64,000 nucleotides of DNA from Hydractinia symbiolongicarpus. Lineage: Eukaryota > Cnidaria > Hydrozoa > Anthoathecata > Hydractiniidae. The notes under the pieces were generated by a model. That model was not told the origin of the DNA, did not search any database, and saw nothing but the letters and a program-made list of their open reading frames with translations. Position numbers and translations under genes: made by a program. Each line of letters begins with the position of its first letter. Positions within the stretch are counted from its first letter, which is position 1. The stretch is from contig NC_079881.1 in assembly GCF_029227915.1 (NCBI RefSeq), positions 26,885,501-26,949,500 on the forward strand. The letters run 5' to 3'. This document shows, piece after piece, positions 51,201 to 61,129 of this stretch.

Positions 51201-51245
51201 TTTACTCACAGGGTACTTTCTTTGTATCATTCGACTATGCGGGCC
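48231..51245 (+). repeat. 3-mer HOR h1-h2-h3, ~608 bp, with h4/h5 insertions
   Basis: The distinctive GAAGAATGAAATCATTTTTA occurs at about 48681, 49494, 50102 and 50709, giving spacings of 813, 608 and 607 bp. A compact unit is h1 49763-49965 (CGTCTCGTC, AAAAGATCG), h2 49966-50168 (TTTACGTGAAATGGCGGC, GAAGAATG), h3 50169-50371 (GAGTCTGGG, CGATTGCC, ATGCGATTTAG). h4 (GGACAAGCC, TTCGTTCTAG, GTGCAGAAATAATTTG) follows h3 near 49000 and 51030, a 10-monomer (2,029-bp) repeat. Confidence 0.85.
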
Positions 51246-53200
51246 AAGCCCGGGATTTGCGGGAAATCGTGGGTTTTCGTTTGCCGGCGATTAAACCTCT
51301 TTCATTAAGCGTCTCATCAAAAATGAAAACTTTTTTAAAAACTACAAGTCTCATGGGCTTTAGTGGTGAAATAATAATTTAAAAAATCGTTCGGGAAATG
51401 AGTTTACTCCCTGGGTACTTTCTTTGTAAACTTTTGACTATACGGGGCGAGTCTGGGATTTACGGGAAATCGCAGGTTTTCGTTTGCCGGCGATTAAACT
51501 TCTTTTATTCAGCGTCTCATCAAAAATGAAAACATTTTTGAAAACTACAAGTCTCATGCGATTTAGTGGTGAAAAGTTAATTTAAAAAATCGTTCTGGAA
51601 ATGAGTTTACTCACAGGGTACTTTCTTTGTATACATTCGACTATACGGGCCAAGCCCGGGATTTGCGGGAAATCGCGGGTTTTCGTTTGCCGGCGATTAA
51701 ACCTCTTTCATTAAGCGTCTCATCAAAAATGAAAACATTTTTAAAAACTACAAGTCTCATGGGCTTTAGTGGTGAAATAATAATTTAAAAAATCGTTCGG
51801 GAAATGAGTTTACTCCCTGGGTACTTTCTTTGTAAACTTTTGACTATACGGGCCGAGTCTGGGATTTACTGGAAATCGCAAGTTTTCGTTTGCCGGCGAT
51901 TAAACTTCTTTTATTCAGCGTCTCATCAAAAATCAAAACATTTTTGAAAACTACAAGTCTCATGCGATTTAGTGGTGAAAAGATAATTTAAAATATCGTT
52001 CTGGAAATGAGTTTACTCACAGGGTACTTTCTTTGTATACATTCCACTATACGGGACAAGCCCGGGATTTACGGGAAATCGCGGGTTTTCGTTTGCCGGC
52101 GATTAAACCTCTTTCATTAAGCGTCTCATCAAAAATGAAAACATTTTTAAAAACTACAAGTCTCATGGGCTTTAGTGGTGAAAAGATAATTTAAAAAATC
52201 GTTGTGGAAATGAGTTTACTCACAGGGTACTTTCTTTGTATACATTCCACTATACGGGACAAGCCCGGGATTTACGGGAAATCGCGGGTTTTCGTTTGCC
52301 GGCGATTAAACCGCTTTCATTAAGCGTCTCATTAAAAATGAAAACATTTTTGAAAACTACGAGTCTCATACGTTCTAGTGGTGCAGAAATAATTTGTAAA
52401 ATCGTTTGGGAAATCAGTTTACTCATTGGGTACTTTCTTTATATACATTCAACTACACGTGCCAAGCCCGGGATTTACGGGAAATTGCGGGTTTTCGTTT
52501 GCCGGCGATTAAACTTCTTTTACTCAGCGTCTCATCAAAAATGAAAACATTTTTAAAAACTACAAGTCTCATGGGCTTTAGTGGTGAAAAAATAATTGAA
52601 AAAATCGTTCGGGAAATGAGTTTACTCCCTTTGTACTTTCTTTGTATACTTTTGACTATACGGGCCAAGCCCGGGATTTACGGGAAATCGCGGGTTTTCG
52701 TTTGCCGGCGATTAAACTTCTTTTATTCAGCGTCTCATCAAAAATGAAAACATTTTTGAAAACTACATGTCTCATGCGATTTAGTGGTGAAAAGATAATT
52801 TAAAAAATCGTTCGGGAAATCAGTTTACTCATTGGGTACTTTCTTTGTATACATTCCACTATACGTGCCAAGCCCGGGATTTACGGGAAATCGCGGGTTT
52901 TCGTTTGCCGGCGATTAAACCTCTTTCATTAAGCGTCTCATTAAAAATGAAAACATTTTTAAAAACTACAAGTCTCATGCGTTTTAGTGGTGAAAAAATA
53001 ATTGAAAAAATCGTTCGGGAAATGAGTTTGCTGCCTGTGTACTTTCTTTGTATACTTTTGACTATACGGGCCAAGCCCGGGATTTACGGGAAATCACGGG
53101 TTTTCGTTTGCCGGCGATTAAACTTCTTTTATTCAGCGTCTCATCAAAAATGAAATCGTTTTTGAAAACTACAAGTCTTATGCGTTTTAGTGGTGAAAAA
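51246..53200 (+). repeat. Dimer and trimer blocks
   Basis: A dimer (GGGATTTGCGGG with ATGGGCTTTAG, then TTGTAAACTTTTGAC with GAGTCTGGG) repeats at 406 bp (GTAAAC at 51426 and 51832). From about 52220 a three-monomer pattern with CATTCCACTATACG repeats at 609 bp, containing AATAATTGAAAAAATC ends. Confidence 0.75.
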
Positions 53201-53269
53201 ATAATTTAAAAAATCGTTCGGGAAATGAGTTTACTCCCTGGGTACTTTTTTTGTATACTTTTGACTATG

Positions 53270-53303
53270 CGGGCCAAGCCCGGGATTTACGGGAAATCGC
53301 GGG
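53270..53303 (+). other. Four helically phased CGGG tetramers
   Basis: CGGG starts at 53270, 53281, 53290 and 53300, with spacings of 11, 9 and 10 bp, close to one DNA turn. These are monomer positions 58, 69, 78 and 88. Most subtypes keep at least three of the four; c' has CGGT in place of the second. A fifth CGGG lies at monomer position 7. The spacing is directly observed; protein binding or nucleosome rotation preference is only a suggestion. Confidence 0.7.
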
Positions 53304-53346
53304 TTTTCGTTTGCCGGCGATTAAACTTCTTTTATTCAGCGTCTCA

Positions 53347-53368
53347 TCAAAAATGAAAACATTTTTGA
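53347..53368. repeat. Dyad element: 9-bp inverted repeat, 4-bp loop
   Basis: In the reference monomer TCAAAAATG (53347-53355) and CATTTTTGA (53360-53368) are perfect reverse complements around AAAA. The same element is present in most monomers at positions 135-156. It is broken in type c (CATTTCTG right arm), in monomers with AAAATAAAAAC in the left arm, and in the 42-47 kb subfamily (right arm replaced by CAAGTTTG). Short dyads are known from several centromeric satellites; a role here is inference. Confidence 0.85.
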
Positions 53369-55235
53369 AAACTACAAGTCTTATGCGTTTTAGTGGTGAA
53401 AAAATAATTTAAAAAATTGCTCTGGAAATGAGTTTGCTCACAGGGTACTTTCTTTGTATACATTCGACTATGCAGGCCAAGCCAGGGATTTGTGGGAAAT
53501 CGCGCGTTTTCGTTTGCCGGCGATTAAACCTCTTTCATTAAGCGTCTCATCAAAAATGAAAACATTTTTAAAAACTACAAGTCTCATGGGCTTTAGTGGT
53601 GAAATAATAATTTAAAAAATCGTTCGGGAAATCAGTTTACTCCCTGGGTACTTTCTTTGTATACTTTTGACTATACGGGCCGAGTCTGGGATTTACGGGA
53701 AATAGCAGGTTTTCGTTTGCCGGCGATTAAACTTCTTTTATTCAGGGTCTCATCAAAAATAAAAACATTTTTAAAAACTACAAGTCTCATGCGATTTAGT
53801 GGTGAAAAGATAATTTAAAAAATCGTTCTTGAAATGAGTTTACTCACAGGGTACTTTCTTTGTATACATTCGACTATACGGGCCGAGTCCGGGATTTACG
53901 GGAAATCGCGGGTTTTCGTTTGCCGGCGATTAAACCTCTTTCATTAAGCGTCTCATTAAAAATGAAAACATTTTTGAGAACTACAAGTCTCATTCGTTCT
54001 AGTGGTGCAGAAATAATTTGAAAAATCGTTCGGGAAATCAGTTTACTTCTTGGGTACTTTCTTTATATACATTCAACTATACGGGCCAAGCCCGGGATTT
54101 ACGGGAAATCGCTGGTTTTCGTTTGCCGGCGATTAAACTTCTTTTATTCAGCGTCTCATCAAAAATGAAAACAAGTTTTAAAACTACAAGTCTCATGCGT
54201 TTTAGTGGTGAAAAAATAATTTAAAAAATCTTTCGGGAAATGAGTTTACTCCCTGGGTACTTTCTTTGTATACTTTTGACTATACGGGCCAAGCCCGGGA
54301 TTTACGGGAAAACGCGGGTTTTCGTTTGCCGGCGATTAAACTTCTTTTATTCAGCGTCTCATCAAAAATGAAAACATTTTTGAAAACTACAAGTCTCATG
54401 CGTTTTAGTGGTGAAAAAATAATTTAACAAATCGCTCTGGAAATGAGTTTGCTCACAGGGTACTTTCTTTGTATACATTCGACTATGCGGGCCAAGCCCG
54501 GGATTTGCGGGAAATCGCGGGTTTTCGTTTGCCGGCGATTAAACCTCTTTCATTAAGCGTCTCATCAAAAATGAAAACATTTTTAAAAACTGCAAGTCTC
54601 ATGGGCTTTAGTGGTGAAATAATAATTTAAAAAATCGTTCTGGAAATGAGTTTACTCACAGGGTACTTTCTTTGTATACATTCCACTATACGGGACAAGC
54701 CCGGGATTTACGGGAAATCGCGGGTTTTCGTTTGCCGGCGATTAAACCCCTTTCATTAAGCGTCTCATTAAAAATGAAAACATTTTTGAAAACTACAAGT
54801 CTCATGCGATTTAGTGGTGAAAAGATAATTTAAAAAATCGCTCTGGAAATGAGTTTGCTCACAGGGTACTTTCTTTGTATACAATCGACTATGCGGGCCA
54901 AGCCCGGGATTTGCGGGAAATCGCGGGTTTTCGTTTGCCGGCGATTAAACCTCTTTCATTAAGCGTCTCATCAAAAATGAAAACATTTTTAAAAACTGCA
55001 AGTCTCATGGGCTTTAGTGGTGAAATAATAATTTAAAAAATCGTTCTGGAAATGAGTTTACTCACAGGGTACTTTCTTTGTATACATTCCACTATACGGG
55101 ACAAGCCCGGGATTTACGGGAAATCGCGGGTTTTCGTTTGCCGGCGATTAAACCCCTTTCATTAAGCGTCTCATTAAAAATGAAAACATTTTTGAAAACT
55201 ACAAGTCTCATTCGTTCTAGTGGTGCAGAAATAAT

Positions 55236-57098
55236 TTGAAAAATCCTTCGGGAAATCAGTTTACTCATTGGGTACTTTCTTTATATACATTCAACTATAC
55301 GTGCCAAGCCCGGGATTTACGGGAAAACGCGGGTTTTCGTTTGCCGGCGATTAAACTTCTTTTATTGAGGGTCTCATCAAAAATAAAAACAAGTTTGAAA
55401 ACTACAAGTCTCATGCGTTTTAGTGGTGAAAAAATAATTTAAAAAATCGTTCGGGAAATAAGTTTACTCCCTGGGTACTTTCTTTGTATACTTTTGACTA
55501 TGCGGGCCAGGCCCGGGATTTACGGGAAATCGCGGGTTTTCGTTTGCCGGCGATTAAACTTCTTTTATTCAGCGTCTCATCAAAAATGAAAACATTTTTG
55601 AAAACTACAAGTCTTATGCATTTTAGTGGTGAAAAAATAATTTAAAAAATCGTTCTGGAAATGAGTTTACTCACAGGGTACTTTCTTTGTATACATTCGA
55701 CTATACGGGCCAAGCCCGGGATTTGCGGGAAATCGCGGGTTTTCGTTTACAGGCGATTAAACCTCTTTCATTAAGCGTCTCATCAAAAATGAAAACATTT
55801 TTGAAAACTACAAGTCTCATGGGCTTTAGTGGTGAAATAATAATTTAAAAAATCGTTCGGGAAATGAGTTTACTCCCTGTGTACTTTCTTTGTATACTTT
55901 TGACTATACGGCCGAGTCTGGGATTTACGGGAAATAGCAGGTTTTCGTTTGCCGGCGATTAAACTTCTTTTATTCAGTGTCTCATCAAAAATGAAAACAT
56001 TTTTGAAAACTACAAGTCTCATGCGATTTAGCGGTGAAAAGATAATTTAAAAAATCGTTCTGGAAATGAGTTTACTCACAGGGTACTTTCTTTGTATACA
56101 TTCCACTATACGGGACAAGCCCGGGATTTACGGGAAATCGCGGGTTTTCGTTTGCCGGCGATTAAACCCCTTTCATTAAGCGTCTCATCAAAAATGAAAA
56201 CATTTTTGAAAACTACAAGTCTCCTGCGTTTTAGTGGTGAAAAAATAATTTAAAAAATCGTTCGGGAAATAAGTTTACTCCCTGGGTACTTTCTTTGTAT
56301 ACTTTTGACTATGCGGGCCAAGCCCGGGATTTACGGAAAATCGCGGGTTTTCGTTTGCCGGCGATTAAACTTCTTTTATTCAGCGTCTCATCAAAAATGA
56401 AAACATTTTTGAAAACTACAAGTCTTATGCGTTTTAGTGGTGAAAAAATAATTTAAAAAATCGTTCTGGAAATGAGTTTACTCACAGGGTACTTTCTTTG
56501 TATACATTCGACTATACGGGCCAAGCCCGGGATTTGCGGGAAATCGCGGGTTTTCGTTTGCCGGCGATTAAACCTCTTTCATTAAGCGTCTCATCAAAAA
56601 TAAAAACATTTTTGAAAACTACAAGTCTTATGCGTTTTAGTGGTGAAAAAATAATTTAAAAAATCGCTCTGGAAATGAGTTCGCTCACAGGGTACTTTCT
56701 TTGTATACATTCGACTATACGTGCCAAGCCCGGGATTTACGGGAAAACGCGGGTTTTTGTTTGCCGGCGATTAAACTTCTTTTATTGAGCGTCTCATCAA
56801 AAATGAAAAGAAGTTTGAAAACTACAAGTCTCATGCGTTTTAGTGGTGAAAAAATAATTTAAAAAATCCTTCGGGAAATCAGTTTACTCATTGGGTACTT
56901 TCTTTATATACATTCAACTATACGTGCCAAGCCCGGGATTTACGGGAAAACGCGGGTTTTCGTTTGCTGGCGATTAAACTTCTTTTATTCAGCGTCTCAT
57001 CAAAAATGAAAACATTTTTGAAAACTACAAGTCTCATGCGATTTAGTGGTGAAAAGATAATTTAAAAAATCGTTCTGGAAATGAGTTTACTCACAGGG
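55236..57098 (+). repeat. 34-mer segmental copy, left member
   Basis: Matches 62139 to the window end at offset 6,903-6,904. Shared private changes: TTATGCATTTTAG (about 55614), ATACGGCCGAG with one lost G (about 55907), AGTCTCCTGCG (about 56217), GAGTTCGCTCAC (about 56677) and AAAAGAAGTTTG (about 56806). Confidence 0.82.
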
Positions 57099-58689
57099 TA
57101 CTTTCTTTGTATACATTCCACTATACGGGACAAGCCCGGCATTTACGGGAAATCGCGGGTTTTCGTTTGCCGGCGATTAAACCCCTTTCATTAAGCGTCT
57201 CATCAAAAATGAAAACATTTTTGAAAACTACAAGTCTCCTGCGTTTTAGTGGTGAAAAAATAATTTAAAAAAACGTTCGGGAAATAAGTTTACTCCCTGG
57301 GTACTTTCTTTGTATACTTTTGACTATGCGGGCCAAGCCCGGGATTTACGGGAAATCGCGGGTTTTCGTTTGCCGGCGATTAAACCCCTTTCATTAAGCG
57401 TCTCATCAAAAATGAAAACATTTTTGAAAACTACAAGTCTCCTGCGTTTTAGTGGTGAAAAAATAATTTAAAAAATCGTTCGGGAAATAAGTTTACTCCC
57501 TGGGTACTTTCTTTGTATACTTTTGACTATGCGGGCCAAGCCCGGGATTTACGGAAAATCGCGGGTTTTCGTTTGCCGGCGATTAAACTTCTTTTATTCA
57601 GCGTCTCATCAAAAATGAAAACATTTTTGAAAACTACAAGTCTTATGCGTTTTAGTGGTGAAAAAATAATTTAAAAAATCGTTCTGGAAATGAGTTTACT
57701 CACAGGGTACTTTCTTTGTATACATTCGACTATACGGGCCAAGCCCGGGATTTGCGGGAAATCGCTGGTTTTCGTTTGCCGGCGATTAAACTTCTTTTAT
57801 TCAGCGTCTCATCAAAAATGAAAACAAGTTTTAAAACTACAAGTCTCATGCGTTTTAGTGGTGAAAAAATAATTTAAAAAATCTTTCGGGAAATGAGTTT
57901 ACTCCCTGGGTACTTTCTTTGTATACTTTTGACTATACGGGCCAAGCCCGGGATTTACGGGAAAACGCGGGTTTTCGTTTGCCGGCGATTAAACTTCTTT
58001 TATTCAGCGTCTCATCAAAAATGAAAACATTTTTGAAAACTACATGTCTCATGCGCTTTAGTGGTGAAAAAATAATTTAAAAAATCGCTCTGGAAATGAG
58101 TTTGCTCACAGGGTACTTTCTTTGTATACATTCGACTATGCGGGCCAAGCCCGGGATTTGCGGGAAATCGCGGGTTTTCGTTTGCCGGCGATTAAACCTC
58201 TTTCATTAAGCGTCTCATCAAAAATGAAAACATTTTTAAAAACTGCAAGTCTCATGGGCTTTAGTGGTGAAATAATAATTTAAAAAATCGTTCTGGAAAT
58301 GAGTTTACTCACAGGGTACTTTCTTTGTATACATTCCACTATACGGGACAAGCCCGGGATTTACGGGAAATCGCGGGTTTTCGTTTGCCGGCGATTAAAC
58401 CCCTTTCATTAAGCGTCTCATTAAAAATGAAAACATTTTTGAAAACTACAAGTCTCATTCGTTCTAGTGGTGCAGAAATAATTTGAAAAATCCTTCGGGA
58501 AATCAGTTTACTCATTGGGTACTTTCTTTATATACATTCAACTATACGTGCCAAGCCCGGGATTTACGGGAAAACGCGGGTTTTCGTTTGCCGGCGATTA
58601 AACTTCTTTTATTGAGGGTCTCATCAAAAATAAAAACAAGTTTGAAAACTACAAGTCTCATGCGTTTTAGTGGTGAAAAAATAATTTAA

Positions 58690-60300
58690 AAAATCGTTCG
58701 GGAAATAAGTTTACTCCCTGGGTACTTTCTTTGTATACTTTTGACTATGCGGGCCAGGCCCGGGATTTACGGGAAATCGCGGGTTTTCGTTTGCCGGCGA
58801 TTAAACTTCTTTTATTCAGCGTCTCATCAAAAATAAAAACATTTTTAAAAACTACAAGTCTTATGCGTTTTAGTGGTGAAAAAATAATTTAAAAAATCGT
58901 TCTGGAAATGAGTTTACTCACAGGGTACTTTCTTTGTATACATTCGACTATACGGGCCAAGCCCGGGATTTGCTGGAAATCGCGGGTTTTCGTTTGCCGG
59001 CGATTAAACCTCTTTCATTAAGCGTCTCATCAAAAATGAAAACATTTTTAAAAACTACAAGTCTCATGGGCTTTAGTGGTGAAATAATAATTTAAAAAAT
59101 CGTTGGGGAAATGAGTTTACTCCCTGTGTACTTTCTTTGTATACTTTTGACTATACGGGCCGAGTCTGGGATTTACGGGAAATAGCAGGTTTTCGTTTGC
59201 CGGCGATTAAACTTCTTTTATTCAGCGTCTCATCAAAAATGAAAACATTTTTGAAAACTACAAGTCTCATGCCATTTAGCGGTGAAAAGATAATTTAAAA
59301 AATCGTTCTGGAAATGAGTTTACTCACAGGGTACTTTCTTTGTATACATTCGACTATGCGGGCCAAGCCCGGGATTTGCGGGAAATCGCGGGTTTTCGTT
59401 TGCCGGCGATTAAACCTCTTTCATTAAGCGTCTCATCAAAAATGAAAACATTTTTAAAAACTACAAGTCTCATGCGTTTTAGTGGTGAAAAAATAATTTA
59501 AAAAATCGTTCGGGAAATAAGTTTACTCCCTGGGTACTTTCTTTGTATACTTTTGACTATGCGGGCCAGGCCCGGGATTTACGGGAAATCGCGGGTTTTC
59601 GTTTGCCGGCGATTAAACTTCTTTTATTCAGCGTCTCATCAAAAATAAAAACATTTTTAAAAACTACAAGTCTTATGCGTTTTAGTGGTGAAAAAATAAT
59701 TTAAAAAATCGTTCTGGAAATGAGTTTACTCACAGGGTACTTTCTTTGTATACATTCGACTATACGGGCCAAGCCCGGGATTTGCTGGAAATCGCGGGTT
59801 TTCGTTTGCCGGCGATTAAACCTCTTTCATTAAGCGTCTCATCAAAAATGAAAACATTTTTAAAAACTACAAGTCTCATGGGCTTTAGTGGTGAAATAAT
59901 AATTTAAAAAATCGTTGGGGAAATGAGTTTACTCCCTGTGTACTTTCTTTGTATACTTTTGACTATACGGGCCGAGTCTGGGATTTACGGGAAATAGCAG
60001 GTTTTCGTTTGCCGGCGATTAAACTTCTTTTATTCAGCGTCTCATCAAAAATGAAAACATTTTTGAAAACTACAAGTCTCATGCCATTTAGCGGTGAAAA
60101 GATAATTTAAAAAATCGTTCTGGAAATGAGTTTACTCACAGGGTACTTTCTTTGTATACATTCGACTATGCGGGCCAAGCCCGGGATTTGCGGGAAATCG
60201 CGGGTTTTCGTTTGCCGGCGATTAAACCTCTTTCATTAAGCGTCTCATCAAAAATGAAAACATTTTTAAAAACTACAAGTCTCATGGGCTTTAGTGGTGA
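58690..60300 (+). repeat. 4-mer k4-k5-k6-k1 duplication, 811 bp
   Basis: TTTGCTGGAAATCGCGGG (58970 and 59781), GTTGGGGAAATGAG (59103 and 59914) and ATGCCATTTAGCGG (59270 and 60082) all recur at about 811 bp. The copies join through a k1/k4 hybrid near 59460-59520. Confidence 0.85.
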
Positions 60301-60926
60301 AGTAATAATTTAAAAAATCGTTCTGGAAATGAGTTTACTCACAAGGTACTTTCTTTGTATACATTCCACTATACGGGACAAGCCCGGGATTTACGGGAAA
60401 TCGCGGGTTTTCGTTTGCTGGCGATTAAACCCCTTTCATTAAGCGTCTCATTAAAAATGAAAACATTTTTGAAAACTACAAGTCTCATTCGTTCTAGTGG
60501 TGCAGAAATAATTTGAAAAATCCTTCGGGAAATCAGTTTACTCATTGGGTACTTTCTTTATATACATTTAACTATACGTGCCAAGCCCGGGATTTACGGG
60601 AAAACGCGGGTTTTCGTTTGCCGGCGATTAAACTTCTTTTATTGAGGGTCTCATCAAAAATAAAAACAAGTTTGAAAACTACAAGTCTCATGCGTTTTAG
60701 TGGTGAAAAAATAATTTAAAAAATCGTTCGGGAAATAAGTTTACTCCCTGGGTACTTTTCTTTGTATACTTTTGACTATGCGGGCCAGGCCCGGGATTTA
60801 CGGGAAATCGCGGGTTTTCGTTTGCCGGCGATTAAACTTCTTTTATTCAGCGTCTCATCAAAAATAAAAACATTTTTAAAAACTACAAGTCTTATGCGTT
60901 TTAGTGGTGAAAAAATAATTTAAAAA

Positions 60927-61129
60927 ATCGTTCTGGAAATGAGTTTACTCACAGGGTACTTTCTTTGTATACATTCGACTATACGGGCCAAGCCCGGGAT
61001 TTGCGGGAAATCGCGGGTTTTCGTTTGCCGGCGATTAAACTTCTTTTATTGAGGGTCTCATCAAAAATAAAAACAAGTTTGAAAACTACAAGTCTCATGC
61101 GTTTTAGTGGTGAAAAAATAATTTAAAAA
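60927..61129 (+). repeat. k5/k3 hybrid monomer
   Basis: The front is k5 (CTCACAGGG, CATTCGACTATACGGG, GATTTGCGGG) and the back is k3 (TTGAGGGTCTC, AAAACAAGTTTG). With the following k4 it forms the dimer insertion that lengthens the 6-mer to an 8-mer between 60.52 and 62.15 kb. Confidence 0.8.

Larger units (their letters stand above)
53213..53415 (+). repeat. Near-consensus reference monomer (203 bp)
   Basis: This copy is close to the consensus and is used here for monomer numbering (position 1 = 53213). In order it has a TTCGGGAAATGAG start, a CTCCCTGGG block, GTATAC, the GC-rich core with CCCGGG and GCCGGC, the pyrimidine-rich CTTCTTTTATTCAG, an A/T-tract region with the inverted repeat, and the A-rich end GAAAAAATAATTTAAAAA. 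The consensus I built by eye has 36 C and 41 G in 203 bp. Main subtype positions are 24-30 (CCCTGGG or CACAGGG), 46-60, 111-130, 171-178 and the A-rich end. Confidence 0.95.
53201..58690 (+). repeat. k-family monomers, variable HOR (2- to 18-mer offsets)
   Basis: From about 54.0 kb the k1-k6 subtypes dominate. A k1-k2 dimer is duplicated at 406 bp (CGCTCTGGAAATGAG at about 54433 and 54839). A segment from about 54.11 kb matches 57.76 kb at offset 3,653 before that dimer and 3,247 after it, so the dimer is an extra insertion in the left copy. A single monomer with AGTCTCCTGCG is duplicated at 203 bp near 57231 and 57434. Confidence 0.8.

Noticed and set aside
52406-52747. Longest open frame in the window (113 codons, plus strand)
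   Set aside because: It spans about 1.7 monomers of ordinary repeat. It is longer only because stop codons are absent in two adjacent variant monomers; there is no supporting promoter, splice or conserved-domain evidence.
53216-53231. CENP-B box in TTCGGGAAATGAGTTT
   Set aside because: TTCG and the central A fit, but AGTT stands where CGGG is needed.
53251-53262. GTATAC segment as a TATA-type promoter
   Set aside because: It is a repeated part of every monomer with no downstream gene or independent sign of transcription initiation.
53279-53293. CENP-B box on the minus strand within CCCGGGATTTACGGG
   Set aside because: Spacing fits the reversed box (CCCG, two bases, one, four bases, CG), but the central base is A instead of T and the last two bases are GG instead of AA, so it matches too few essential positions.
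53213-53415. Origin of the 203-bp monomer from two ~100-bp half units
   Set aside because: Only a short CGGGAAAT repeat at positions 7 and 78 is shared; the two halves differ strongly in composition and do not align by eye.
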